This document shows positions 1-8,229 of a DNA stretch of 28,951 bases, in pieces. This stretch comes from JADJNW01 sp964517145. Its GTDB lineage: Bacteria; Bacteroidota; Bacteroidia; Chitinophagales; Saprospiraceae. Made by a program: the position numbers and the translations under genes. The stretch is from the NCBI GenBank assembly GCA_964517145.1, contig CAZFBN010000061.1, positions 1 to 28,951 of the forward strand, given 5' to 3'. The stretch's first letter is position 1, and every line of letters begins with the position of its first letter. Below the pieces are notes generated by a model. The model was not told the origin of the DNA, made no database searches, and saw only the letters and a program-made list of their open reading frames with translations.

Positions 1-1817
1 TTATTTTCTGGCAAATTTGGAAAAAAACCATTGCCCGTTCCAACCACATCATTGCCATCGGGCGAGCCATACCAAAAGATCGGTTTGCCCGAAAGCGGTG
101 TAGCAAATACCGCTGCCAAATCGCCGGAACAAATCGTATCATTGATAATTAATGGCGCTGGCAAAATCGTTTCATCCGCATTTCCATTACAATTATTATC
201 AACATTATTACATGCAATCTCTGGTGCGCCTGGATTGATAGCAGCGTCATTGTCATTGCAATCGCCACCCGTCAAGGTGTAGCCTGCTGGCAAATCTTCT
301 AAACAGCTGAAAATGAATTGATTCGGATTGCCGTAGCCATCGCCATCTGCATCCACGTAAAAAGGCATATCCGGTGCACCGAGGTCTTCCGAACCAAATA
401 ACACGATGTGGTCTAATGCAATATCACCGCGAGAGCCATTGCCACCAATACCCACGAAACGAAAGCGCACAATCGAGCCGTCGGCAAATTGATTCAAAGA
501 CAAATACACTTTGTGCCAAGCATTGCCCTGATTCCCCGATTTTTCCCACATGGTTGACCAAGTGGCGCCGCCATCTGTTGAATATTGCAAACGTAAGGTA
601 CCAATATTGACTCCCCACATATGATAATTGAAGGACATGTGACAAGTATCTGCGCCTTGTTTATTAATACGTATGCAATTGGAAATCAAGTGCGTCTGCT
701 TACCATTGGTACAGGCAGTACCTGAAGATTCGAGATAGACATATTTGCCCAAGCCACCATTCACATCGCCATTTGGACCTGTATTCACCGTTGGGGTACC
801 ACCTCGATACATCAACCAGTCAAAATCATCGCCATCGCCATTGCGCCAGATACCTGGAAAATCACAAACCGCCCCGCAGGTGGTCGAGCATTCATCATAA
901 TTTTCAAAGTTTTCTACAATGGTTGCCGGTGGCGGCAAGCACCCTGTTTTGACTCGGATGACGCAAGAATTATCCGAAAAATTAGCACCAAAATTGCAAG
1001 AACGACGAATGTAAACATCGTACTCGGTAAATGGCTGCAGCCCTTGCAAACTATACGGCGAACAAGCATTGGTGAAAGCAAGCGTACCTTGCCCAGGCTG
1101 ACCATTGGTGCCAGGCGTAAACCCTGGAGCGCCATATTCAATTAATACTAATCCACAATCGTCTGGTTCCCAGGCTAATTTAACCGTTGTGGTATCTACT
1201 TCTACTACGCTTACATTCGTAATCGGCAAGCAAGTGATGGATTCAAATTTTAGTTCAACGTACTCCAACGTGCCAATATCCTCGGCTGCGTCATCGCAAA
1301 TTTGCAAAGTCCATTGCCCATTTGGATTTGTCACACCATCGTTCAACAGAAAAAAGCTTTCTTCCGGCTGATAATGTTCATCCAAAAATGGTGCCAGCGC
1401 ATCTTTAATAGAATTACAAGCCGCCATTGAAAAAACCATCGGCTCGCTGCAAGCAGGCGCGTCCGGATTCCCGTAGTGCTCGTTGCCCCCGCCATTGTCA
1501 AAACTTAACTTGATTTTCTTGCCGCCTGGCGAAATCAGGCTGATGTCTAGATCACCCGCCCATTCATGGCGAATCACCAGGCGCACTTCCTTCAGGTACA
1601 CATCTGTGCCCAGCCGCGTTCCAAAAGAATTATTAACATTAATTTTAAATTGATTTGGACTGTAAAAGACCTGTCCATCCGGGCAATTATTATCTGTAAT
1701 TTCCAATCCCAGATTACAACTCGAAGGATTACTCAATACGTTGCTTTGCGCAAACAAAATTTGCACTCCCCCAAGAATGAAAAGAAGTGTAATAGCGTAG
1801 CTTAACCCGTTTTTCAT
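1..1817 (-). CDS. Secreted multidomain adhesin-like protein (P-domain, FN3, MAM, MopE motif), 3'-truncated by window edge
   Basis: Reading the minus strand from the ATG at 1817 gives at least 605 codons with no stop, so the gene continues past position 1. It opens with a signal peptide (MKNGLSYAITLLFILGG, cleavage near FAQ|SN). Domains visible by motif are: a proprotein-convertase P-domain-like jelly roll at about residues 45-195 (DLDISLISPGG, NPNGQWTLQICDDA); a fibronectin-III-like domain at about 196-293 (LQPFTEYDVYIR); a MAM domain at about 300-476 (FDWLMYRGGTPT, CHMSFNYHMWG, LRLQYSTDGGATWS, GDIALDHIVLFG); a MopE-type Asp-rich metal-binding motif at about 489-549 (DADGDGYGN, GGDCNDNDAAINPGAPE, NCNGNADE); then the start of an Ig-like repeat. 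This architecture is common in T9SS substrates of Bacteroidota, and the sorting domain would lie beyond the edge. Role in adhesion is inferred. No exact TAnnTTTG promoter is visible upstream. Confidence 0.9.
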   Translation of the reverse strand, partial: MKNGLSYAITLLFILGGVQILFAQSNVLSNPSSCNLGLEITDNNCPDGQVFYSPNQFKINVNNSFGTRLGTDVYLKEVRLVIRHEWAGDLDISLISPGGKKIKLSFDNGGGNEHYGNPDAPACSEPMVFSMAACNSIKDALAPFLDEHYQPEESFFLLNDGVTNPNGQWTLQICDDAAEDIGTLEYVELKFESITCLPITNVSVVEVDTTTVKLAWEPDDCGLVLIEYGAPGFTPGTNGQPGQGTLAFTNACSPYSLQGLQPFTEYDVYIRRSCNFGANFSDNSCVIRVKTGCLPPPATIVENFENYDECSTTCGAVCDFPGIWRNGDGDDFDWLMYRGGTPTVNTGPNGDVNGGLGKYVYLESSGTACTNGKQTHLISNCIRINKQGADTCHMSFNYHMWGVNIGTLRLQYSTDGGATWSTMWEKSGNQGNAWHKVYLSLNQFADGSIVRFRFVGIGGNGSRGDIALDHIVLFGSEDLGAPDMPFYVDADGDGYGNPNQFIFSCLEDLPAGYTLTGGDCNDNDAAINPGAPEIACNNVDNNCNGNADETILPAPLIINDTICSGDLAAVFATPLSGKPIFWYGSPDGNDVVGTGNGFFPNLPEN

Positions 1818-2125
1818 GTAGTCTAGTTTTAGGGATATGGCGTGTTTTGATTGTTTTTAAAAAGACAGACAACATGCGCGGGAATCCGGGTTTGCCTGTC
1901 CGCCTCCATTTTCAACTTAGCTTTTGTAAAAATAATACAATATATTACATCACGACATGCGAAACCAGCAGGAATTTAGGTTAATGTCAGCAAAAGACAA
2001 AAAACAAACTCCTGTATTAGATTTGATACCGAATTAGAGATTGACTATTGCTCATAGATTTCAACGGAATGTTGACGCATTAGCAAATGTTTTGATCCGA
2101 TAAAGAATTAACACAATCCGCCACG
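1818..2125. other. Intergenic gap, no gene found
   Basis: This 308-bp stretch separates two minus-strand genes. All frames are interrupted by frequent stops. I see no exact TAnnTTTG element, no clear terminator hairpin and no RNA gene. It must contain the promoter of the secreted protein at 1817, but I cannot place it. Confidence 0.6.
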
Positions 2126-2539
2126 CTACACCTTCGTTTCTCCCAATTCCAAAATCTTATCAAATTCTGCTTTTTCCAGTGGCATCACCGAGAGCCGCCC
2201 GATGCGAATCAAGGCTGTATTTTGCAATGCCGGCGTAGCCTTAATGACTTTGAGCGGCACAGGTTGCGTAAATCGCTTCAAAGGCACCAGATCCACCACC
2301 GACCAGTCTCCTTGCTCCGCCGTTGGGTCAGGATAAGCTTCTTGCGCCACTTTGCAAATGCCGACGACCTCCATACCGGTCACACTATGATAAAATAACA
2401 CCAAATCGCCCATTTTCATAGCGCGGAGATGGTTGCGGGCAGCATAATTGCGCACACCTTCCCACATCGTTTTGCCTTCGCGCTCCAGGCGCTCGTAGCT
2501 GTAAGTGTCGGGTTCGGATTTAACGAGCCAGTAGTTCAT
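2126..2539 (-). CDS. EVE-domain protein (THYN1-like)
   Basis: The 137-residue product is one EVE domain, a PUA-like fold thought to bind modified bases in RNA or DNA; human THYN1 is the eukaryotic relative. The N-terminal signature WLVKSEP (residues 4-10) is diagnostic, followed by MWEGVRNYAARNHLRAMK and MGDLVLFYHS, and a late RIGRLSVMPL strand. Length matches the family (about 135-150). The start is the ATG at 2539; an in-frame GTG two codons upstream (2545) adds only M-N and is less likely. An exact -7 promoter lies about 40 bp upstream. It is divergent from the methyltransferase gene. Ligand is unknown. Confidence 0.93.
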   Translation of the reverse strand: MNYWLVKSEPDTYSYERLEREGKTMWEGVRNYAARNHLRAMKMGDLVLFYHSVTGMEVVGICKVAQEAYPDPTAEQGDWSVVDLVPLKRFTQPVPLKVIKATPALQNTALIRIGRLSVMPLEKAEFDKILELGETKV

Positions 2540-2576
2540 ATTCACATGCTGATTTGCGGATGCAATAATATTTCCC

Positions 2577-2584
2577 CAAAAATA
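2577..2584 (-). promoter_or_regulatory. Bacteroidota -7 element for the EVE gene
   Basis: The minus strand reads TATTTTTG, an exact match to TAnnTTTG, 38 bp upstream of the ATG at 2539. No good -33 TTTG is seen. It lies 12 bp from the opposing -7 element of the methyltransferase gene, so the two promoters are back to back. Confidence 0.5.
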
Positions 2585-2596
2585 GCAGTTCCGTTG

Positions 2597-2604
2597 TAAT
2601 TTTG
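2597..2604 (+). promoter_or_regulatory. Bacteroidota -7 element for the methyltransferase gene
   Basis: TAATTTTG matches TAnnTTTG exactly, 46 bp upstream of the ATG at 2651. The -33 box is not clear. Confidence 0.5.
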
Positions 2605-2650
2605 CACGCTGTTATGAACGAATCGGAATGGTTTTTATATCGTTTATAAA

Positions 2651-3325
2651 ATGTATCAAACAGAAGTATTAGAACTAAATATCGAGGGCATTTTGATTAA
2701 AATTTTACAAATTACGAATGTAGATGATTTGTACGATCAGTTGATTGCCAAAGGCGAAAACCACGAAGATGTGCAGGATGAGCGCATTCCTTATTGGGCA
2801 GAGCTGTGGCCCGCCGCAATAGGATTGAGTAAATATTTAATTGAATTTGATATAATAAAAAATGTAAAAAGTGTAATAGAAATAGGTTGTGGCTTAGGCT
2901 TGCCAGGCATTGTAGCAGGAAAACTGGGTGCTCTTGTTACATTCACCGATTATTTGGAAGAAGCTTTAATTTTTACAAAAAAAAATTGGACATTAAATGA
3001 AGATTTAAAAAGGCAGGCACATTTTGAAAGCATGGACTGGCGATTCCCCAAGCCTCACTTGGCAGCCGATCTAGTTTTAGCTTCGGATATTTGTTATGAA
3101 AAGCGTTTTTTTGAACATTTACCAAATGCCTTCCGAACATTATGTAATTCTGGGGGCAGCATCATAGTAAGCGACCCAAGTCGTGAGGTAGCTCAAGATT
3201 TTTTTCAAAATATTATAAAAGAAGGTTTTCAAGTAAATAAAATCAGTTATGATATTCAACCCCTTTTAGGTGGAAGGACAGTGACGGTCAACGTTTATCA
3301 TTTGATACCAAAACCTCAAATGTAA
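2651..3325 (+). CDS. Class I SAM-dependent methyltransferase, METTL21/ETFB-KMT-like
   Basis: The 224-residue protein has the seven-beta-strand methyltransferase layout: motif I IEIGCGLGLPG at residues 76-86, an acidic end of strand beta2 (TFTD, D100) for the SAM ribose, and the DICY tetrad at 146-149 matching the D/E-x-x-Y/F motif of the METTL21-type protein-lysine methyltransferases. The upstream IPYWAELWPAA stretch (46-56) is also typical of that group. The likely reaction is SAM-dependent methylation of a protein lysine; the substrate cannot be read from the sequence. The segment between about 2650 and 3325 is noticeably AT-richer than its neighbours. It converges with the symporter gene, with a short heptamer array between them. 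Confidence 0.85.
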   Translation: MYQTEVLELNIEGILIKILQITNVDDLYDQLIAKGENHEDVQDERIPYWAELWPAAIGLSKYLIEFDIIKNVKSVIEIGCGLGLPGIVAGKLGALVTFTDYLEEALIFTKKNWTLNEDLKRQAHFESMDWRFPKPHLAADLVLASDICYEKRFFEHLPNAFRTLCNSGGSIIVSDPSREVAQDFFQNIIKEGFQVNKISYDIQPLLGGRTVTVNVYHLIPKPQM

Positions 3326-3340
3326 TATTTTCAAATCTCA

Positions 3341-3368
3341 ATTTCACATTTCACATTTCACATTTCAA
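3341..3368. repeat. Heptanucleotide tandem repeat, unit ATTTCAC
   Basis: Three perfect copies of ATTTCAC (3341-3361) are followed by one with a final-base change (3362-3368), and by further TTTCAA-like sequence. The array lies between convergent genes, 15 bp after the methyltransferase stop and 20 bp before the symporter stop. Its period equals that of three other arrays in the window. Confidence 0.85.
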
Positions 3369-3388
3369 TTTTCAAATTTTACATCCCC

Positions 3389-4900
3389 TTACACTTCCAT
3401 ATCAGGATTATAATTAGGATCGTTGTAATGATCTTCGCCCTCCCAGCGCGCTACCACTGCTGTTGCCAGACAATTTCCGACCACATTCGTGGCTGTGCGC
3501 GCCATATCCATCAATTCATCAATGCCGATGATGACAAAAATGGGCCAATCTTCTAAACCCAAATGAGAAAAATTCGTCACCGTTGCCGACAAAATCACCA
3601 GCGATGCTCGCGGCACGCCCGCCACGCCTTTACTCGTGAGCATGAGGGTAAACACAATCAAGAGCTGATTGGCAAAAGATAAATGCACACCGCAGGCTTG
3701 CGCCACAAAAATCGTCGCTAAAGAAAGGTACAAAGTGGTGCCATCCAAATTAAAACTATAGCCCGTCGGCATTACAAAAGCAACAATTTTACGCGGCACA
3801 CCGAGTTCTTCCATCGCTTTCATGGCTTTAGGAAGTGCTGATTCTGAGCTAGTTGTAGCAAATGCCAGCGTAACCGGCTCCGCTATTGCTTGAATAAATC
3901 TTTTAATGGGTAATTTGATAATCAATGCTACCGGCAAAAACACGATTAAAATAAAAGCAATCAATGCTCCATATAAAGTGCCTAATAACATTGCCAAATT
4001 GATCAGTACGCTGAATCCTTTTTCACTAATGGTGTAAGCAATGGCTGCGCCCACGGCAAATGGCGCAAAATACATGACCACATTCGTAAATTTGAACATC
4101 ACTTCAGATAAGCTCTCCGCAAAATCCAGCATGTGCCGCTTCATATGTTCTTTCGTAACCAATGCTAAACCAATGGCAAACAAAATACTGAAAACTACAA
4201 TTTGTAATACATCGCCGTTATAAACGGATTTTGCAATGTTTTCCGGGAAGATGTGCATTACGATTTCCTCCCAGTTTTGCTTCACAGGCGGCGCCGCCGG
4301 ACTCATCGTTTCGCCATTGTGCAACAACTGGTAGGTGTTTTTCCCTTCATCCACGCGCATTTGCAAAGACGGATCGCCCATCGCCAAATCCACCGGAGGC
4401 TTTTGCTCTTCGCGCGGAATACCTACACCGGCGCGGCTGAAGTTGATTGCTCCCAAACCAATAAATAAAGCTATGGTAGTCACAATTTCAAAGTACAAAA
4501 GTGCCTTCCAACCCATACGTCCTACCTGTTTGAGATTGGAATGCCCAGCAATGCCCACCACCAGGGTGCCAAAGAGCAGCGGACCGATGATCGTTTTGAT
4601 AAGACGAATAAAAATGCGGCTTACGATGTTCAAATGGTGCGAAATTTCGGGAAAATCGTGCCCTACTTCCGAACCTATTACCATGCTAATCAAAATCCAG
4701 GTAGTGAGGCTGTTTTTGAGCCAAGCCCAATAACAAATAATGGCGATTGCAACCCAACGCACAATGGCAGTGACGACATTTGGCAGGTTAATCAGTCCAT
4801 TTTCATCTATGAGCGTCACAATCAGCGCAGCGGCGATCGCGCCTAACATGGTATAAATCAGTGATTTGCTAATAATTCTCGGGTTCTTAGGTTGTTCCAT
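3389..4900 (-). CDS. Dicarboxylate/amino acid:cation symporter (DAACS/SLC1 family)
   Basis: The 503-residue inner-membrane transporter imports dicarboxylates or acidic amino acids with cations by the SLC1 elevator mechanism. Landmarks are: hairpin HP1 SSESALP (351-357), the TM7 motif NLDGT (384-388, Na+ site), HP2 SKGVAGVP (423-430) and the TM8 substrate site D461, D465, R468, N472 in DELMDMARTATN. The position equal to the GltPh sodium ligand D405 is Asn (N476, VVGN), as in DctA-like members. A hydrophilic loop at about 157-210, between TM segments, is longer than in GltP. The N-terminal 60 residues add two extra hydrophobic stretches before the conserved core. An exact -7 promoter lies upstream. 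Substrate choice is not settled by sequence. Confidence 0.93.
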   Translation of the reverse strand: MEQPKNPRIISKSLIYTMLGAIAAALIVTLIDENGLINLPNVVTAIVRWVAIAIICYWAWLKNSLTTWILISMVIGSEVGHDFPEISHHLNIVSRIFIRLIKTIIGPLLFGTLVVGIAGHSNLKQVGRMGWKALLYFEIVTTIALFIGLGAINFSRAGVGIPREEQKPPVDLAMGDPSLQMRVDEGKNTYQLLHNGETMSPAAPPVKQNWEEIVMHIFPENIAKSVYNGDVLQIVVFSILFAIGLALVTKEHMKRHMLDFAESLSEVMFKFTNVVMYFAPFAVGAAIAYTISEKGFSVLINLAMLLGTLYGALIAFILIVFLPVALIIKLPIKRFIQAIAEPVTLAFATTSSESALPKAMKAMEELGVPRKIVAFVMPTGYSFNLDGTTLYLSLATIFVAQACGVHLSFANQLLIVFTLMLTSKGVAGVPRASLVILSATVTNFSHLGLEDWPIFVIIGIDELMDMARTATNVVGNCLATAVVARWEGEDHYNDPNYNPDMEV

Positions 4901-4974
4901 TGAAGCAAAAATTTTATTTGGTTCATCTTCCCAATAGCGGAGCGGCTCGTGCCTACCTGGTTTTTTACGAAAGC

Positions 4975-4982
4975 CAAAACTA
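4975..4982 (-). promoter_or_regulatory. Bacteroidota -7 element for the symporter gene
   Basis: The minus strand reads TAGTTTTG, an exact TAnnTTTG match, 75 bp upstream of the ATG at 4900. No convincing -33 TTTG is seen at the usual distance. Confidence 0.4.
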
Positions 4983-5096
4983 CTAAATCATACGCGAAAT
5001 TGTATGTCAATCGTAATCGAAACCACTTAAATTGGTTATTTTTTTACTAAAATATTTATTGTCAGAATTTTATAAAGTATATAAAAATCAAACCAA

Positions 5097-5846
5097 TCAT
5101 CGCCTCATTCCAATCACCGCCATCATTCGCCCGGTTTGTCCTTTTTCCTTTCGGTGCGAAAAATACTGATCGTTGTTCAAAACCGTTGAATAAGGCGATA
5201 CTTCTATTTGGGCTGCTGGAATGCCAAAAGTTATTAACTGATCTTTATTTCCATTTTTTAAATCTACAAAAAACTTATTTAGTTGGGCATCATATTTTTT
5301 AAATTCATTGGGAAAATTATCAGCCACATCCGCATCTACTTCATAACTACATTCATCAATACAAGTGCCGATGTAAGCAAAACAATGTTCGGGCTGCGTA
5401 CCAAAATGCTCCTGCATAGTCTCCAAGGTTTTAAAAACGATGCCTTCCACCGTACCGCGCCAGCCCGCATGAACAGCTGCAACGACTTCATTTTCAGCGT
5501 CATAAATCAAAATTGGCGTACAGTCTGCGATACTCACAGCAACAAAAACCTCCTTTTGGTCGCTCACCAACGCATCAAAGCCCGTGTAATCACCAGGCTC
5601 AATCGCATATAATATTTTATCACCATGCACTTGATGAGAAGTTGCAAGTTGTTCTAAATGAATACCTTGCCCATGAAAAAAACGCCTGCGATTTTCCGTT
5701 ACATTGGCTGCTTCATCGCCTACCCGATAGCTCAAATTCAGGGATGACAAGGGCGCTGCGCTAACGCCGCCATTTCGGGTACTCTCAGCAGCTATGATAT
5801 TTGGAAATAAAGAAAATAGGGATGGCTTGTAATAAAAATTATTCAT
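5097..5846 (-). CDS. pgeF: Peptidoglycan editing factor PgeF / YfiH (multicopper polyphenol oxidase-like, LACC1 family)
   Basis: The 249-residue protein belongs to the YfiH/PgeF/LACC1 family, whose bacterial members hydrolyse mis-incorporated amino acids from peptidoglycan precursors and whose relatives act on purine nucleosides. Zinc-site motifs are intact: HQVHG (71-75), ADCTPILI (C109) and HAGWRGT (H126). The usual G-P-x-I-G-x-C-C-Y-E-V segment reads GTCIDECSYEVD here, a mild variant. The ATG at 5846 is preferred over an in-frame TTG at 5861, because the TTG lies inside a heptamer repeat. It is downstream of the trmH-like gene on the same strand with only 43 bp between, nearly all of it the array, so co-transcription is likely. 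Confidence 0.92.
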   Translation of the reverse strand: MNNFYYKPSLFSLFPNIIAAESTRNGGVSAAPLSSLNLSYRVGDEAANVTENRRRFFHGQGIHLEQLATSHQVHGDKILYAIEPGDYTGFDALVSDQKEVFVAVSIADCTPILIYDAENEVVAAVHAGWRGTVEGIVFKTLETMQEHFGTQPEHCFAYIGTCIDECSYEVDADVADNFPNEFKKYDAQLNKFFVDLKNGNKDQLITFGIPAAQIEVSPYSTVLNNDQYFSHRKEKGQTGRMMAVIGMRR

Positions 5847-5852
5847 CTTTAT

Positions 5853-5912
5853 AATTAGCAATTAGCAATTAGCAATTAGCAATTAGCAATTAGCAATTAG
5901 CAATTAGCAATT
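5853..5912. repeat. Heptanucleotide tandem array, unit AATTAGC, 8.6 copies
   Basis: Eight perfect AATTAGC copies (5853-5908) plus AATT. The array encodes the last residues and the stop of the trmH-like gene (stop at 5890-5892) and ends 6 bp before the pgeF ATG on the minus strand. Because 7 is not a multiple of 3 and each unit contains TAA on the minus strand, three or more units stop translation in every frame. Confidence 0.97.
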
Positions 5913-6429
5913 TTCTAAACAATTCCCATGTCACAATTCCCACGCAAACCGAAATATTTAAGGAATGTTTTGTGCCAAATTGTGGAATTTCAATCGCAGC
6001 ATCTGCCAGGCTCATAACGGCGTCGCTTACACCCGATACTTCATTGCCAAACACCAATGCATACTTTGTATCTGGCTGTAAATCAAAATTTTGCAATAAA
6101 GTGCTTCCTTCTGCTTGCTCTACCGCGATCACTTTGTACCCTTGCGATTGCAATTGCTGAACGGCATCCTCCGGCGCTTTTACAAATGCCCAATCCACCG
6201 ACTCCGTTGCGCCCAGCGCTGTTTTGGTGATTTCCCGATTGGGGGGCTGTGCCGTGATGCCACATAAAATTATTTTTTCTAATGCAAACGCATCTGCTGT
6301 GCGGAATGCCGAGCCTACATTGAGCGCCGAGCGCACATTGTCTAACACCAATACAATAGGCGTTTTGGACTGATTTTTATAGGCTTCCAATGAAACCCGA
6401 TTCAACTCGGTGACAGCTAATTTTCGCAT
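5890..6429 (-). CDS. TrmH/SpoU-family RNA 2'-O-methyltransferase
   Basis: The 179-residue protein is a SPOUT knot methyltransferase that transfers a methyl from SAM to a ribose 2'-OH in rRNA or tRNA. The three family motifs are present: motif 1 LDNVRSALNVGSAFRTAD (29-46, with R43), motif 2 ALVFGNEVSGVSD (124-136) and motif 3 IEIPQFGTKHSLNIS (146-160) forming the trefoil knot. It is a minimal form without the N-terminal L30e-like RNA-binding domain of RlmB. The last residues LIANC and the stop codon are encoded by the AATTAGC array, so the native C-terminus has been replaced or extended by repeat sequence. Target nucleotide is unknown. Confidence 0.93.
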   Translation of the reverse strand: MRKLAVTELNRVSLEAYKNQSKTPIVLVLDNVRSALNVGSAFRTADAFALEKIILCGITAQPPNREITKTALGATESVDWAFVKAPEDAVQQLQSQGYKVIAVEQAEGSTLLQNFDLQPDTKYALVFGNEVSGVSDAVMSLADAAIEIPQFGTKHSLNISVCVGIVTWELFRKLLIANC

Positions 6430-6438
6430 TTTTTAAAA

Positions 6439-6466
6439 GTCAGAAGTCAGACGTGACATGTCAGAC
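6439..6466. repeat. Short degenerate heptamer array (GTCAGAM) in the trmH-like leader
   Basis: Four period-7 units, GTCAGAA, GTCAGAC, GTGACAT and GTCAGAC, lie 9 bp upstream of the ATG at 6429, between the -7 element and the start codon. On the minus strand the standard unit contains TGA. Confidence 0.6.
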
Positions 6467-6473
6467 CGCGTCA

Positions 6474-6481
6474 CAAAAGTA
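6474..6481 (-). promoter_or_regulatory. Bacteroidota -7 element for the trmH-like/pgeF operon
   Basis: The minus strand reads TACTTTTG, an exact TAnnTTTG match, 45 bp upstream of the ATG at 6429. Transcription would begin right at the edge of the GTCAGAM array, putting the repeats in the 5' leader. Confidence 0.5.
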
Positions 6482-6534
6482 GCAAAATCTGACAAAAACT
6501 GCTTTCATCCGTTCTATGGCAAATCTTATTTAAA

Positions 6535-8157
6535 ATGTTTAAACAATTTATAACTTCTAAATTATTTTTAATCATAAGCATCATAATTGCCGTTTACATC
6601 AGTGGGCGCTTGATTGTTTTTCATCAATTGGAAAACGTGATTCGCCAGGAATTGGCAGATTTAGAACAGCAAGGCATTGATATTCAAGTAGATGGCTTAA
6701 AAGTAGGTCCTTGGCAAAACCGCGTTCAGTTCGATAGCGTGCGCGTTCGCTTTAGCGAAGGATATGGTCAGGACAATTACATTCAGGCGCATTCCGGTGC
6801 TATTATATTGCGAGGCATTTCATTATTACAAGCGGTACTAAATAAAACATTGCACATTCGCGCGGTACAAATTACCCAGCCATTCATTCAAACAATGATC
6901 GAACCGGAAGGACAAAACAAGCGCCAAAAAGTAAAAAATAATGCCCAGCCTGCGCTTAAAAGCTTCTTTTTCAAGCATGTAAAAATCGAACAAGGTAGAT
7001 GGCGCCTCTATGATAATACAAAGACCCCCGCGCGCGTAACAACGCTGGACGAAGTACATTTGACCAACTTCTTTATTCAAAATAACCCCGATGGTCCGCT
7101 GGAATGGCAAGTGGGAAAGACGAACGTCGCGTCTGTTTTAATTGATTTGCCCAAAGATTATTATACTTTTCAGGTGAAAGAAATTTTTTATGATGCAGAT
7201 GCAAAAGAACTAAATATTGATACCATAAAATTAACGCCTTTGTATAATAAAAAGGAATTTGCAGCACAATTTAATAAAGAAAATACTCGACTGACGGCGG
7301 TCATTCCTTACATAAAAGTAGAAGAATGCGAATTAAAAAGCTCGCCGCGATTCACTTTGAATGCTGCCGAAGCAAGATTGAAATTTTACCTGGAATCTTA
7401 TCTCGATAAACGCTATCCTTTTAAAAATGAGGCAGATAAAGTATTGCCAATTGAATTTTTACAAAACCTGCCAATCACAGTACGCATCGACACAGTGCAT
7501 TTGGTGGACAGCTATGCCGAGCACGAAGAATTTCCGGAAATAGGAGAGGAGTCGGGTAAAGTTTTTTTTACAAAGCTAAATGCTACAATTGCTAATCTTT
7601 CAACGGTACAACAAAAAGACCTAAAAAAATTGCCTACGCTCTCCGCAACAGCAATGTTTATGGGCGTAGGCGACTTGCGCGCTACATTTGGTTTTCCGAA
7701 TCATCCCAATGGAAATTATTATGCGTCGGGTACAATGCACGCCTTTTCATTTAACAAACTCAACGACGCCATCACATTGCTTGCTAGAGCTTGTGTCGAA
7801 TCGGGGTATTTGAATTGGGTCAAATTTAATTTTGAATACAATGACGATCGTTCTGATGGAAAGGTAGAGATGAATTATAAAGACCTGAAAGTGGCGGTAT
7901 TAAAAAAGGACGATCCTACTAAAAAAGCCGGTCTTAAAAATTTTGTGCTTAACACCTTTATTTTAAAAGAAGACCTGGATGAAAAGTTGAAAACGGAAGA
8001 TAGAATCGGCACGATTCAATTTTACCGCGACCGCCGCCGTTCGCTTTTTTACTACTGGTGGAAATCGGTTTTGAGTGGCGTACTGTCGGTGTATAGCATT
8101 GACAAAGTGCCTGAGCCCAAGGATCGGGAAACAGCATCCAAACAAAAAGACAATTAA
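6535..8157 (+). CDS. AsmA-like envelope protein (DUF748-type), single N-terminal membrane anchor
   Basis: The 540-residue protein has one N-terminal membrane segment (about residues 9-27, LFLIISIIIAVYISGRLIVF), followed by a long periplasmic part of alternating beta-strand repeats with hydrophobic/polar periodicity (IDIQVDGLKVGPWQNRV, LHIRAVQITQPFI, VHLTNFFIQ, IRIDTVHLVD). It ends in a basic-aromatic tail (DRRRSLFYYWWKSVLSGV). This pattern fits the AsmA/DUF748 proteins, which are bridge-like lipid-transport or outer-membrane-homeostasis factors. No catalytic motif is visible. The ATG at 6535 directly precedes the membrane segment. Family assignment is by pattern and rests on the membrane anchor, beta repeats and tail; specific function is not known. 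Confidence 0.65.
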   Translation: MFKQFITSKLFLIISIIIAVYISGRLIVFHQLENVIRQELADLEQQGIDIQVDGLKVGPWQNRVQFDSVRVRFSEGYGQDNYIQAHSGAIILRGISLLQAVLNKTLHIRAVQITQPFIQTMIEPEGQNKRQKVKNNAQPALKSFFFKHVKIEQGRWRLYDNTKTPARVTTLDEVHLTNFFIQNNPDGPLEWQVGKTNVASVLIDLPKDYYTFQVKEIFYDADAKELNIDTIKLTPLYNKKEFAAQFNKENTRLTAVIPYIKVEECELKSSPRFTLNAAEARLKFYLESYLDKRYPFKNEADKVLPIEFLQNLPITVRIDTVHLVDSYAEHEEFPEIGEESGKVFFTKLNATIANLSTVQQKDLKKLPTLSATAMFMGVGDLRATFGFPNHPNGNYYASGTMHAFSFNKLNDAITLLARACVESGYLNWVKFNFEYNDDRSDGKVEMNYKDLKVAVLKKDDPTKKAGLKNFVLNTFILKEDLDEKLKTEDRIGTIQFYRDRRRSLFYYWWKSVLSGVLSVYSIDKVPEPKDRETASKQKDN

Positions 8158-8229
8158 TCAAAATTTAACCCTGCTTTTTTTAAAAGGCAAAGGAGTCGGC
8201 GTAATTTTCACACAAAATCTGCGCCCCTT

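Noticed and set aside
1..282. 83-residue plus-strand frame at the left edge
   Set aside because: The minus strand here encodes the MopE motif and Ig-like region of the secreted protein without interruption.
4041..4846. Plus-strand open frames opposite the symporter
   Set aside because: The symporter frame has conserved SLC1 motifs throughout; the opposing peptides are low-complexity Arg/Pro/His-rich shadows.
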